A stretch of DNA of 64,000 nt, from positions 13,834,233 to 13,898,232 of the forward strand of contig NC_037256.1 of NCBI RefSeq assembly GCF_000002425.4. Direction: 5' to 3'. Shown here piece after piece: positions 19,821 through 32,699 of this stretch. Within the stretch, counting starts at the first letter, position 1. Each line of letters begins with the position of its first letter. Source of the stretch: Physcomitrium patens. Taxonomy: Eukaryota > Streptophyta > Bryopsida > Funariales > Funariaceae. The notes below the pieces were generated by a model. That model had not been told where the DNA came from, did not search any database, and saw only the letters and a program-made list of their open reading frames with translations. A program made the position numbers and the translations under genes.

Positions 19821-22444
19821 TTTACTAAAGTTGCTTTCATAAATTCATTATTTTTTTATTTTTTATTTTTTTATTGTATTGTAATTGGGATCATTAATTT
19901 TTAATATCTCCTAATTCCATCCAAATGTCAATGATATCTTCTATATTGGAATTATTAAAATACAACATTCCTTTATCTTTTCTTATCCTAGTCTTGTCTA
20001 TTCTTCTTTCTATCTTACTAGCTTTTTTCTTACCCACCTAAAACTCTATTGTTCCTATTCCATCCACTTAAACTTTCCTTGCTTCTCTACTCTTCCACCA
20101 ACTTCACTACCTCAATTACTTTTCCTACTCTATAATAGTAAAATTCCAAATGTCTTACAATTTTTAATCTAAGTTAAGTTTTGATGGGAGAATCCAGCTC
20201 ACTTCCACAACTATCAAAGCTTTGTTCATAAAATGCAAGGTCATATTTGCTACTCTTGCAGTTGAAATCCAATTGATCAATTTAAATTGGCATAAATATT
20301 TTGGAATAGTGCCATAGAGTTGAGGCAAAATGTACATTTGTAAAAATTGTGTTTGTAATCTAGCTACAAGCTATACATAGGAGCTCCAACATGTATAATT
20401 GTGTCACAAATTTATAATTGAATTATAAGCTGTGTATAGACATGTTTTTACAAACATAATTTTTATAAATACAAATATGATTTTACTCACAAATTTGTTA
20501 GAACTTATAAAGTACATAAGTTATAAATGTGGAAAATATCAGTTAATTTTATTTAATTTTCAATTAGAACCTTCTCAAACTTTGCTACATTATATATGCA
20601 AATTAGCATATTATAATTATCCTTACTAATCACAATATGATTAAGAAGTAATTAGCCATTAATAAGTAATTTGTTGCCTTAAATAAAAAACTCCACTAAT
20701 ACATAATTAATTTTCAAAATATCACTTATATCCATTCTAAATACAATGAATTTCCAAGCTTATTCATCATTAAGTGTCAATTTAATAGAGAAGAGTTTTC
20801 TTTTCAATTATAATATATCAAAACTGATCAGTGATTTATGTCAAGTTGATTGAGAATAGACTATTCTAAGATGCAATAATCAAAGGTTCATCAAGAATGG
20901 GTTATCTATCTTAGAGTGTCTTCAAGGGCTTCATAAAAATTTGAATGATGGCTATTATTTACTCAAATAACCAATGGAATAATCCTTTTGGTTAGTCTAG
21001 TCTTAAAGAAGCCTACATCATTTCAAATTTTTGATTAGGAATTCTATTTGGAAAGTGGTCATATTCAACTAAACTTCCAAAATATTAATTTAGTCATTGT
21101 AAAATTCCTAAAATAATTTTGGATTATTAAAGTGGATAACCTTGTATCTATAATGAAAATTTGAATTAAATATATGACTAAACTTTGGCTAAAATATAAA
21201 GTGGATAATCTTGTATCTATAATGAAAATTTGAATTAAATATATGACTAAACTTTGGCTAAAATATAAAGTGGATAATCTTTTATCTATGATGAAAATTT
21301 GACTTAAGTATATGACTAAACTTTGATTAAAATATATAGTATCTTTCAATAATAATAAAAATTAAAAATAATATTTATATTATTATTAAAAAAGACTTTT
21401 TTATAAGATGAGAAGTTTTAACATCTAAATGTTTTGGTTGGTTGAAATTAAGAAGTCTCTTTGAATTGGCTTTATATTTTAAAAAAAATCTAAACGCTCT
21501 TAAAAAAAATGTGTGGTATAATAAATTTTATTTTTACATTGCATAAATAATATTTTTGCTTATATTTTATGTTTCATTCTTTAAAAGATGTGATTTTTAG
21601 AAAAATTCAAAATTTTATTTTAAAATTCTTTAAATTAACTATTAAAAATAAGAATTTAAGTTTTTTATACTTATCATAATTATTAAATTTAAATATAAGT
21701 TGACATATTTGAACTTAAAATAAAATAAAGATTTAATCTATTTTATAACATCTTTTCACTTCATACTATATTCAAAGATCAAAGCTTCTAAAAAAAATAA
21801 GTCTTTTTTAAATAATAGACCTTAATGAGACTTTTAAACTATAGTCTTTCAAAGTAGATTTTTAGATATATGATCTCTTTAAGATATAAATATTATTTGG
21901 CTATATTATGCTTTGTAAAAAAAAAAGATTCAAAAACTTAATTACATCATTGAATTCAACTTAATATTATGTATTAATAAATAAATTTTAAATTTATTGG
22001 TAAATTATTATCATCTATATTTTTAATCTTTAATTTAATTATTGGATTAAAATATCAATATTGATTTTTTTAAAGATGTTGAAAAAAAAAAGAATAACAT
22101 ATTTTAATCTTGAATGTCTTAGAGAGATGATTACAAATAATTAATAAAGAACTTCTTCCTTATTAGGTAAAAAAGTAAGAAAATTTATCCAAGATAGACC
22201 AAAATTATTTGACTTAGTAGATTCAAATTTTTTTTAAATAAGTAGAATTTGAAAAATTTACTAAACCTTCATTAGAAATAAAAAGATGGTAAATGTGGCT
22301 TATATAGAATAGGGTGATGAATAGAGAGGTATCTTATTATTTTAATGAAAAAGCCAAAGATAAAGAAAATAAATTAAAAAAAACATGAATACCTTATAAA
22401 TATAAAACTACAGGTGTCAAGTTTTGAATATAAGACAATTTCTT
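19820..22444. other. AT-rich DNA without recognisable genes
   Basis: Very AT-rich. Apart from the 69-bp tandem repeat at 21128-21335 I see only short runs and no coding similarity on either strand. Confidence 0.5.
21128..21335. repeat. Tandem repeat, three copies of 69 bp
   Basis: Unit starts around AAAGTGGATAA at 21130, 21199 and 21268. The first two copies are nearly identical and the third is more diverged. The period is a multiple of three, so a minus-strand frame stays open with a repeated SLVIYLIQIFIIDTRLSTLY unit. I regard this as a by-product. Confidence 0.9.
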
Positions 22445-23036
22445 TGTCATCCATCATCTTATATCATAGATACCAATATTGAAATTAATAATTAGAACAA
22501 TAATAGGATTTAAGTAATAATAAAGTAAATAAACTAGATAATATCTTATAAAAAAGCTTTATAGATGTAGGTTTAATTTACAAGTGTTTGTAGGTGATTG
22601 ATAGGTTGAAAAATTAGCTAACATATTAATAACATGTCGTACATGTAGACCACATGTTTTACAAGTTGGCCTCATGTTGCACATGTTTTCTACTTGGAAT
22701 ATAAATTGGCTATGTAGTACGCATGTTCAAAACATATCTTGTAAATAAGTCATATGTTCAATAAGTTAAATACATGTTGGATGATTTATAGAGTGTCACC
22801 ATGTAGCTTCTTAATTAGGTAGTATATAGAGAAGCAAGAATGAGGCCTTCTTCATTCTTGTCAACATCTTTCTTGTATTTTTTCCTTAGTTCAAGAATCT
22901 CTAATCTCTTTATATTTGGCAACAACTGTTCTAATTTCTATCTTATAATTATCTTTAATTTATTTACTTTCTTTCTTTCAGTGTTACAAGAATCTATTAC
23001 TTCTTTATAGTTTCATTAAGAATCATATCCTTGAAA
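22445..23036 (+). repeat. B-family LTR, plus orientation
   Basis: Matches the element B LTR read in its sense direction: TGTCAT start, the block with paired ACATGT words, TAGTATATAGAG TATA region, the AAGAATGAGG/CTTCATTCTTG inverted repeat, ATTCTTGTCAA start motif, and a CCTTGAAA end. Strongly diverged. No primer site follows. Confidence 0.6.
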
Positions 23037-23233
23037 ATTTACCATCTATCTTTAGTCTATTTAATATTTGGATGTAGAAGAAAATAAAATTGATTTGTCT
23101 AAAAGAACTTTTTTTTACTTGCATATTGTCCATCTTCTATCTTAAGATAATAGGTGGAAGTAGGGAATTGAAAATATTTCACCCCACATATAAAACTTAT
23201 TTGCAAACTGATAATTGTGGAGGATTATTGTAG

Positions 23234-23690
23234 ATATCTATAACTATTAGTATTCTTACTTGGATTAGTAGAATTATATAGAATAAAATAGAAATATTTT
23301 AAATTATTAATATATTATGCAAATTTGACTTCATATGTGTTTGTACATCATTGGTAGGTTGAAAACTTAGCCAAAAAGTTGGCCACATATTATACATGTT
23401 GGAAACTTATATTATTAATTAAACACATGATCTAGAAGATAGACATAACTCATCTGGCTTATAAGGGGTTGCCTCTTAGCTCTTTAGTTAAATGGTATAT
23501 TTAGAGATAAGATTAAAGCCTTCATCACTTTTGTCAATTTTTTTTCCTTTTAATCTAATTATAAGAGTTTCTTAATAATAGTCACTCCAATTTCTTTCAT
23601 ATATACATACTTTTTCTTTTCATTTAATCACTTCTCTTTTATTTATTTATTTCTTGTTTATTTACGTCTTTCAAGTTCTTATCCTTAATA
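23234..23690 (+). repeat. Second, more decayed B-family LTR
   Basis: Contains the same succession (AGGTTGAAAACTTAGCC, GGTATATTTAGAGATAAG, CTTCATCACTTTTGTCAA, CCTTAATA end). Only about 200 bp separate it from the preceding LTR. The pair may be an internally deleted element or two solo LTRs. Ends are approximate. Confidence 0.5.
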
Positions 23691-25222
23691 CAAATTCCTA
23701 CAAATTTCTTACAAAACTAGATTGAAAATATTAAATTTTATTTTTTCATGAAATAACATATTTCTATTAGCCACATAGATTTTTGCAATAAAAGATGGTT
23801 TAAGTATTATTCATCTCTTTATTGGTATTAAAAAAATTCTATAAATCTTAATATATTTTTGTAAATATTATCTATAATGGTTTGTTTTCTAATTTATATA
23901 AATTTTTCTATAAACTAATCTTGTTTTAATTTTGAATATAGGTATGGAATACAAGTATTAGTTTTTTTGATTATGTACATAAAATAAAATAAAGTCAACT
24001 TAAGTTTAGAAATAAAATAATTATTTTTTTCCTCCAAATTCTCATTAAAATTGAATAGAGTCCAACTTTTCAACAACAATCAAATGAATGTATCAAAACT
24101 TAATTATAAGATGTTTTTTCTTTGCATAAAAAAGTTATGTAGTAACTTCAATATTTATTTTTTCTTATGTAATTAGAATGAGCAAGTTTTATATTAATTG
24201 AAAATAATAAATTTAAGATTCAAATAATAAGAATAATTTTAGCTTAGCATTTAAACCAAAGTCTCTTTATTTTTTGATAAATTCAATTTTCCATTAGAGG
24301 CTCTTATTAGGTTGCATCTTTTAGATTGTTACATCAAAGATATAAGTTCTAAGTTTAGTTTCTATGTTCAAAAAAGTAAATGTTATCTTGCATCACTTTT
24401 AAACCTCTTGATGTAATAGAGATTCTTGAAACTAAGAAAGAATGTCTTTAGAAATAACTAGATTTCAAAATTGGACTAAATCAAAGTTCTAGCATCATGC
24501 AACTTTAATTCTTAGCATATTCACATTAAAAGATAGTCAACAAAGTTTCAACTATTGAATAATTTGGACCATTGCTAAAATATTCAACCACCTTCTTTCA
24601 AACTTTTATGAACTTTTTGAAAAATTTTATTTAGCTTACTTGGATGATTTAATTGGATGATTTAGTAATTAAAATTTTACAACTTGCATGTTGAAATTGC
24701 AATACAGACTTGGATTATATTAATAAAAAAAAATTATCATATTTATATGAAAATTCTACTAGTTTAGTCAAAATTAGGTCTAATTTTTTAAAAAATGAAA
24801 CCAAAATATTATACAAATAAAAAAATAAATAAAGAATAAAAAATTATAAGTTTAAACTGCAATGAATGTAGTAAGCAAAAGTTTGAGATTGTTTGATTGG
24901 AAATCTTTGGCTAAAATCAAAGTGAAAGGCAAATTTGATTAACACATTTTCAAAAGTTAGATATTGTTTTGCAAATCATTAAAAAAAATAATTTAAATTT
25001 TTTGTATACAACAAGTATATTTTAATAATTATTTTCTACTAAAGATAAGATAAATTGATAAAATTGGTATGATTGTTAAAATTGATATCTTTTTATATTT
25101 ATGAAAAAATATATATTATTGATTGTAGAATATAATTGTATTCTTATGTTTATGAGTTTGTCTATTGGTCTTAATACTATGAGTAAAGATATTTTAAGTT
25201 TTCACAGTCTTAACAAATTTTG

Positions 25223-25253
<31 letters not shown>

Positions 25254-25730
25254 TCAAGATATTTAGGAATATGAGGCAGAACTTTATAGCTTCATAGTTT
25301 GGAATCCATTATTGGTGTGAACACTAGTGCATAGTTATAACATGCAATGGACAATTAAACTTTTTTTTTTTTGTTATTATTTTTATACTTTCTCTAGGGC
25401 TTATCTTATTGGTTAATTAATCCACAATCATTAACATTTTTGCCTAAAAAATTGGTGGACCTGATTATTTACCACTTTATTTCTTTTGAAAGTTCTTTTA
25501 CAAATTTCAACACATCATTTGTTTTAAATAATTAAAAAGACACTCAACTATAAATTTTTTCACCCTTTGAAAGTTTAACACTATATTTATCTATAACCAC
25601 AACACTACAAGTTTGTAAAATACTCTTATTTATTTATTTATTTATTCAACCTATTTAATATATTTCTCACATATCCATTCTACAAAAAGTATTAAAAATG
25701 TAAAACTTTGCAAAATGAATTAGTCTTCTT
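23691..25730. other. AT-rich DNA, nothing recognised
   Basis: AT-rich with a (TA)n run at about 25221-25249. No gene, RNA or transposon piece could be supported. Confidence 0.5.
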
Positions 25731-25780
25731 GCATTACAGTACAAAATTCTGTCGGAAACCAATGCATGCATGCATGTTCG

Positions 25781-25792
25781 GGTTTAGGGTTA
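25781..25792 (+). promoter_or_regulatory. Telo-box-like motif
   Basis: GGTTTAGGGTTA. Motifs of this kind are frequent near plant transcription starts. Single occurrence, so functional meaning is tentative. Confidence 0.4.
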
Positions 25793-25922
25793 CAAATCTC
25801 TGGATGGTAACCATAAACCCGAAAGAGTCTAGAAGTGAGATGCATGAGAGGCTTTGACAACGCATCGCCTGATCTTCGCAGTCGCAGACGCAATCGATCG
25901 AGAACTTAATCCATCGTATCGA

Positions 25923-26175
25923 ATGACGACGGCGACGATCAGATGCGATTTGAGTATAATTGCGACGAACCAAGCACCGTAAGTTTCAGCTTCAGAACAT
26001 GGACTCTGCACAATTGTGCGATTTGTGCGTCGGTTCTCTAAAGTCCTAATTCCGACGTTTCTGCAGGACCCACCACGTCTTACTGGAGTCCGCAGGCTTG
26101 CCATCCCTTGCGCAAATTCGAGATCCTGCCATCACAGCAGTAGCAAGCTTACTAAGTCATTTGATTAGCTGATAA
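25923..26175 (+). CDS. Possible small two-exon gene
   Basis: An ATG at 25923 in a frame open from 25848 reads MTTATIRCDLSIIATNQA and meets a perfect donor GTAAGT at about 25979. An acceptor TTTCTGCAG at about 26066 rejoins the frame (THHVLLESAGLPSLAQIRDP) up to a stop at 26173-26175. The putative intron is about 87 bp. The splice motifs are good and the joined frame stays open, but the protein (about 54 residues) resembles nothing I know and GC-rich DNA gives open frames by chance. Confidence 0.25.
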
Positions 26176-26457
26176 GATTCGCAGGGCTCCAAGTTCCTTA
26201 CAGTTGAGCAGAATGTCAGTTTGGGTGGTAGGGTAGTTGTCGAGATGGCGTGGTCGCTTCTCACTCTTGCTCTCATCTTATCCATCGTGCCTTCTTCGGA
26301 GGATCGTTCTCGATTACCCGACCCGCTGTGTGGTGATGACCCGGCAACTTCTCTTTGATTTTGTTGATCAATCCGTGCTTTTTGACCCCATGCGTGCTTG
26401 CTGCCACGAGTTTCATTCAGCATGTCATTCTCAGTTCAGGGATATGTGCAATTGAGT

Positions 26458-27094
26458 TTACAGGCAACACTTCACGTCTGGAGCATTCTGGGTGGGAATC
26501 GGATAATATTCAAAACCGTTCAAGTGCAGAACCATACTTGTGTTGTCAAGGTTGCATCCATCTCCACCTGCGTTTCGCTCCGTACTGCACAATGGTCTTG
26601 ATACGCAAAAACCATCGACATCAGCGTGGGAATTGACGTTACGCGAGCCTGCGGCCGCGTGGCCGTAAGATACTGTCTTCGCGTCAAGCCCAAACTGAGA
26701 TTCACTGAAGCTTGAGGGGCGATGGTCTGCTCCAGTCACCTCACTCGAAGCGCCACGGCCGGAATTCGGACCTGAAACATGGATATTACCACACAATGAC
26801 CGACTGGCTCATCAGTCCAAACTAGTATCAGCGCAACAGTGGGTCGCCCTTTCGACTCCGCAACAGCATGCTCGAAGGGTGTTGCACCAAAACGGTGTTA
26901 CCTAAGACACCAGTGTCCGAGTCGCCATGGCCCTTTGTTAATTCTAGGGGACTTGGAGATGATCCTCCAGGCTGGTTATCGATCCTTTCTTCAGACTCAT
27001 CCTGGCGTCCATCATTGCTCGACATGTCCGGTTTGCTCATCAAGCCCATGAACCCACCGGCGGAGTCCTCCATGTTCCAGTTGTAATCAGCCAT
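26458..27094 (-). CDS. Possible minus-strand gene, N-terminal part
   Basis: From 27094 the minus strand reads MADYNWNMEDSAGGFMGLMS and continues as a hydrophilic Ser/Asp/Gly-rich chain of 88 residues to 26828. The start is in good plant context (A at -3, G at +4), behind a pyrimidine run. A second open stretch in another frame (26796-26458: SFSESQFGLDAKTVSYGHAA and onward) has similar composition, and a TTTCAG acceptor-like motif near 26770 could join it to the first through an unseen donor. The composition recalls the disordered N-terminus of a plant transcription factor, but no DNA-binding domain is visible. Either an uncharacterised gene or a pseudogene. Confidence 0.35.
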
Positions 27095-27110
27095 TATGAG
27101 ATAAGATGAG

Positions 27111-27111
27111 G

Positions 27112-27142
<31 letters not shown>
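27111..27142. repeat. Poly(A) tract on the plus strand
   Basis: About 30 A residues. On the minus strand it is a T-run just upstream of the MADYNW start codon, so it would lie in a 5' UTR or at an intron end. Confidence 0.9.
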
Positions 27143-27144
<2 letters not shown>

Positions 27145-27913
27145 AAGATAAAAATTAGAGCAGAAACCACAACAGCAGACAACTGAAATCGAGAGACTCT
27201 CGAACAATCTATCCAGCCTCAAAGCAACCAGGGAAATTAAGCAATTAAAGCTGCACTGCAAAGAATGACCAACTGGAATCCGCACTTCACAACACGAGAG
27301 TAATCACAAATTTAAAAAGATGGAATTGAATTCGACCGTGATTACCGAAAATCTCTGTGGCATGTTGAACAGGTGGGGTTAGGGAAGCAGGCCAGATGTC
27401 CATGGTCTGATGGTCATATGGTCGGATACGGTAAGATAAAACTAGGTCTCGATTCCTGTAGGGTGCCACTCCCTCAGAGCTGGCCAAAAGCAGTTCCGGA
27501 ATCCGGAGAATTGCAACACGTTCTTTTCCTCGTGATTAGCCCCACAATCGAGCATTACTCCAGCCATCGAAATGGAGGGTGAGATCGGTGCAAGTTACAA
27601 ACGAATGCATGCTTAGAGAACCATTGGGAGACCAAAATTGAGGTAGAAAAATGAGAAGTTGCAAGATGACATGTCCCATAATACAGTGCTTGTTTTTCCG
27701 AGTGTTTTCGAGGTGGTCTGTGGCATAGCAAACATTCAATTCGCAAAGAGTTGCATCTACTTTCTGTTTACAATACCAGGAGCGGCGTATTTCTACCCAG
27801 CCGCCTTGGCTGACGGAGCAAGGTCCCTGAGAAGCACATATCTTGATGAATCTCCCTGCAAAAACATTGAAGAGCTTAATGTCGCAACATCTCCACAACC
27901 AGGCCTGAACCTC

Positions 27914-27925
27914 AAACCCTAAACC
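27914..27925. promoter_or_regulatory. Telo-box (AAACCCTAAACC)
   Basis: A typical plant telo-box, about 0.8 kb upstream of the possible minus-strand gene start. Compatible with a promoter there. Confidence 0.45.
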
Positions 27926-28399
27926 TGAACTCCCCCAAGCTGCGCCATCTCATGAATCTCTCAAGTTCCTCATCGAAACACTCCAATTTGTGGATGCAAT
28001 GTTCGCTTCTCTCCTAAATCGGTGAGTTGTGATCAGTAATTACAAACCTTTCATGGAAACGTTTTTTTGCAAATTAACAGTAAACAAACACAAAAAAAAA
28101 GAAAAAAAAGAAAAAAGAATAAAAATGATGCATCCTCTTCTGTTTAACCTGTGAATGTGAGTTGGGTTGAAACAACAAATTGTGGTCTGAGAGAGAGCAT
28201 TCATAAACGGTGTATGGCGACTACAACTGAGAAAGGAAATGAATCCGTTATTCTAGAACCATCCTCTCGCTTGACATATCCATTTCCAGCGTCAATTTAC
28301 TCTCTCAATTTCAGTCATAAGCTGGAATTACAATAACTGCATATACCATCAAATGGTTAATGTTACATACCAGAGTAGGGCTCTAAGTAGAATGCAGAT

Positions 28400-28875
28400 C
28401 AAGGCTTCAAAAAGATTAGACCTCCGTGATCCACTTTGATCATTTTTCAACGCATTGCAATTCACGTTTTGGCTAAATCGCTGTATTGGGGTTCCATTTT
28501 TCCCTTCACTTTCAGATAAGCTGACATTGCAAGAAGGTAATTGATAATAAAATTAATAAAATTAATAAAACGATCAATTTAAAAATAACATGAAATCTTT
28601 TTAAAGATATCACATGTTAAGAATATAAATAGAAATTATTAGGGTGATTATTACGGTGATTTAGAGCCATTTGGGCTTTGTCTGAGGCTGCCTCAAATTT
28701 TTACTTTGAAATTACAATTTTTTCTTCTTTTTTTATTAAAACAAGAAATAAAATACTATGAAAGAAGTAAAGATAAATATTTGATATAAAATAAATAAAT
28801 AAAAATACAGTGCTATGATTGTTTTAACTAGGCTTTCGACTTACAAATGTTGGAATTGTTAACCACCTATATATA

Positions 28876-28910
<35 letters not shown>

Positions 28911-30172
28911 GGAATTTTAATTGTCAAGCCATCTAGTTAAGCTATTCAAAGGAATCATGCAATTGAACCATTGAAGCAAATAAAAATAAAGAAATATATA
29001 TATATATATATATATATGAATGAGAGAGAGAAACAGCCTAATAACTATAATAGGTTTTGATTGAGCTTGAAGTATTAGAATCTTAAGAGTCCAATTTCGT
29101 TGCAGTTGTAAAGATTTATTTTAGTTTTTCTTATTGTTGCATAATATTATACTGAATTTTTTTTAACAATACAATACTTTAGATAAGGTAATAATCAAAC
29201 ATATTGACAATTTAGTGCTTTAAATATTTCTTACTATATAAGTAAAAAATTTACCGTAAATTTTTTTTTATAATATATTCTATTTATTTATATATACTAA
29301 ACTTCTATAGTCACACTTTCAAGCATAAAATATTATAAAAAAATATTATTATTATTTTTTTCAAATACTAAAAATTAGAATAACAAATTAATTGCCAAAA
29401 GTTATTAATACCGGATGCTATTTCATTAGCATTTAGTGGAAATTGCCAAATTTCTTTTATACTAAAATAAAAATTTAAATTATTTAGAAATTGCAAAGAA
29501 TAATATTTGTCGATAAAAAATATTATACCAATGTTTTATGTAATGTATCAAAGATCTTCTCTACTAAAATTAAAACTTATTAAAAAAATATTACTCAAAA
29601 TAATCAAAAATAGAAAAAACAAATTAACAATAGATTTTTTTAAATGATTTCAAAATCTATCTATAAAACTTTGACAATAGATGATTTCTAGATTTTGTTC
29701 TATCATAACTAATATATATTAAATAATTTTTCATTCTTTAATTCGAGTGATTTTATCTCTTCATTCCTTGTGTAACTTTTTCAAAGTTGTATAATGGAAT
29801 ATATTATTCTTACTTCTACTTTGGCTTGCTTAAAATGGATGTTCTTTTAAACTTTTTTTTTTTGTCTATTCTATAGACTTAGCAAATAAGTCTTTTATTT
29901 AATTCAAAGTAATGATAATAATTACATCTTTATTTGTAAGAAATTTTATTTTATTGCTTTTGTATTATTTTTTGCTTAAACTTTATTTTTTTCTATGTCT
30001 ATTTTTATTTTTTTCTAAAATTCTTTGATATTTTCTTTATTGGTGATTTTTTTTTCAATAGAAATTTAATTATCATTATTATTATTATTTTCAATTGTTG
30101 GTTCTAAATGCTTAATATGCATTCATACTCATACTACGATCAAGGTTTAGGGTTGTCCTTCATTTGGTATAA
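28400..30172. other. AT-rich DNA with TA microsatellites
   Basis: Contains (TA)n at about 28865-28907 and 28997-29017. No coding similarity was seen. Confidence 0.5.
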
Positions 30173-31000
30173 GATAAGAATGTCTAGAAAGGGCGTCTAA
30201 GAAATCTTGTTATTTTTTGGATTAATAATTAATCTTAAAATCAAATTTTGATAAAGATATATTCCAACAAGCTTTTCAATGATTCAAAACACGTATTGAT
30301 ATAAAATACTTGAGGTTCTTGTCATTTGTATATATGATGACTAGATTAGAAGTGCTTTGTAGATAATAATGCCATTCCTAAAATAAATCCATGATTATAA
30401 AAAGCTCTTTGTTGTAGATCTCATTTATTGAAGAAAAAACTATCAAGTAGAGCTTGTCATTTGATCCCATTTATAACAACACTACATTCATAGCAAAGTC
30501 TTGTCTATTTGTTTGTATGTAGAATGCTTTAAAAAAATCAATATGATACAAGATTAGTACAGAAATAAATGTTGTCTTTGAGACTTCAAAAGATGCTTCA
30601 ACTTCTTTGCTCCACTTAAATTTGTCTTTATATTTCAAATGTATAAGAAGATTTATAACTTAAAATAAAATTTAATGAAGATTTGGTAATAATTGACAAA
30701 TTTCAAAAAATATTGCACATCTCTAATTATTTTTTGAATCTTCTAATCTATGATACTATGAACTTTCTTTGGATCTATTATAAGGCCATCATTTGAAATG
30801 ATGTATCCAAAGAAGTCAACTTGAATAATATAAAATATATATTTTTCCATCTTGACATATAATTCTATATTTCTTAGTTTTTATAATACTCAATAAATAT
30901 TAAAATAATATTTTTTTATATTTTAAAAATAAATTAAAATATTATTTAGATAATAAATAAAAAAATTATTAAAAATTCATAAAAGATATTATTTATTAGA
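30173..31000 (-). pseudogene. Element W, left part: RNase H and part of RT
   Basis: Nucleotide-level relative of element B pol: the RNase H region (about 30173-30660), then the RT thumb and palm (to 31000), heavily mutated by C-to-T/G-to-A changes. It stops exactly at the TTAGA duplication of element X and resumes at 50201-50205, inside the same RT segment. W is thus older than X. Confidence 0.75.
30996..31000. repeat. Target site duplication of element X (left)
   Basis: TTAGA, repeated at 50201-50205 directly after the 3' LTR of X. Joining the two flanks restores the RT reading of W. Confidence 0.8.
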
Positions 31001-31578
31001 TGTAATGGAATATAGATAAGATATTTGTATTTTTAATACATATAAATAAATAATTGGAGCCATGTTTGAAAAGTTTATAGAAGTTTGTAGAATTGGAGCT
31101 AGGTTAGTAGACTATGTAGGATCATCTATAGAATATTCTAAAAAGAATTTAAGGTGGTTATTTACATAGGGCCCCCCATGAAACATTCTAGAAAGAACTT
31201 AAGATGGTTTTCTAGGTAAGATCCACTATTAAGAACATTCTAGAAAAAACTTAAGATGATTTTCTAGGTGAGATCTACTATTAAGAACATTCTAGAAAAA
31301 ACTTAAGATGGTTTTCTAGATGAAATCGACTATTAAGAATATTCTAGAAAGTTCCAAGATGTTTAGACAAAGTATAAATAAGACTAATTAAGGCCATTTA
31401 TATTGGTTAGATATAGCTTTGGATCCTTTCTCTTAATAAAGTTTGATTTTGCATCTTCTTATTCAATTCTATTCTATTTTCTTTTGTTGTAGTCTGCTCT
31501 ATCCTATATTGCAATGGAATTTATGCTGTTATAGATTAGAAGGGTCTTAGATTTTTGAAATAATTTGGTCCCATTTCA
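31001..31578 (+). repeat. 5' LTR of element X
   Basis: TGTAATGG to CATTTCA. Contains about three copies of a roughly 50-bp unit (TTTCTAGGTGAGATC, ATTAAGAACATTCTAGAAA) between 31190 and 31350; the 3' LTR has about one. TATA-like TATAAATA at 31373-31380. Confidence 0.8.
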
Positions 31579-31579
31579 T

Positions 31580-31591
31580 TGATATCAAAGT
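31580..31591 (+). promoter_or_regulatory. tRNA-iMet-type primer binding site, element X
   Basis: TGATATCAAAGT, one base after the LTR. It matches the plant consensus TGGTATCAGAGC except for G-to-A and C-to-T changes typical of this window. Confidence 0.7.
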
Positions 31592-31799
31592 GAATGTTAG
31601 ACTATTCTTTGGTAGCGTGTCTATAGCTTTTGTCTAATTTGAGGTCAGTTATTGAGGTGACACTAAATATTGTGTTGAAGCTACTACAAGCTACTCTTAA
31701 GAAGTCAACTGGAAGTAGAGAAGATATTACAATAGTAGAATCTAACAAGAAAATTGCAGCATGGGAGATATGGCAGAGCAATCTTAGATGGAGGCTCAA

Positions 31800-32560
31800 A
31801 TATAACACCTCCTAGACTAGATAGCTACCTTACAAGAGTAATCAGAAGCCTTTAGGATGATGGAAACATTTGCTACATTGAAATTGAGTAAGCTTGGTAT
31901 ATACTCTAAGACTTCAAGGCAAGAAGATGTATCCCAATGGCTCTTCAACATGCAACAATACCTCCAACTATCTGGGACAAATATCCTCAAATGAATTATG
32001 TATATAGCAAACTATTTGAAAGATACGGCAGCTATTTGGTGGTGACATCAAGTTCAAAGCTATAGAGCTGAAGGTGGATTTTGTAACTAAGAGGAGTTTG
32101 AAACTAAGTTTAGAAATCAATATCAGCCCATCAATGTAAAGAAGATAATACGTAATCAATTGATAAATCTTACACAATCCAGAATAGTACAAGGTTATGT
32201 CTCTCGATTTAAATTCTTATATCTCTAAATTACCAATGTTTCAGAGGTAGAGATGATAGATTGATTTCTATGAGGGTTAAAACTTAGAGTCCAATGAGAG
32301 GTAGATTTAAAGGATCTACAAATATTTGAAGGGACAATTAGAATTGCACAGAGGATTAATGCTGTAGATTTCAAAAATCATAGAATATGACCTATAGTAC
32401 AAAGTCTTATGCAACTATGTAATACTATGGAATAACAACCAATGCCAATGGAGATTGATACATTGCAAGGATCATTGATACCACAAAGACGACAAATATT
32501 GATAAAGAAGGAATTAAGTTTTTATTGTTGAGAGCTATATTGAGTACTTGTGGATTGTAG
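31800..32560 (+). pseudogene. gag of element X
   Basis: Retrotransposon gag capsid signature in decayed form: WLFNMQQYLQLSGT, TAAIWW, FETKFRNQYQPINVKKIIRN, then GYVSRFKFLYL. A possible remnant of the zinc knuckle lies near 32515-32560. Many stops. The protease region that should follow is not clearly found. Confidence 0.65.
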
Positions 32561-32699
32561 CTCTATAAAAAATTACATCTTCACTGTAATTATTGATTAA
32601 CTTGAGATTTAAACTAAGTAAATGATATATATGGTGGTTTTAAATCTTGCATTAGTAGTAAAAAAAGCAACAAAAGGAACAAAATGAATAAAACAACTC

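Larger units (their letters stand above)
25740..28400. other. CpG-rich, genic-looking island
   Basis: GC and CpG content rise sharply at about 25740 and fall again near 28400, with AT-rich DNA on both sides. Telo-box motifs lie near both ends. CpGs are retained, unlike in the transposons, which suggests an unmethylated host locus. Candidate coding pieces are listed separately; none gave a recognised domain. Confidence 0.5.

Noticed and set aside
21065..21349. Minus-strand frame with a repeated 23-residue unit
   Set aside because: Produced by a 69-bp tandem repeat whose period is divisible by three; no other sign of coding.
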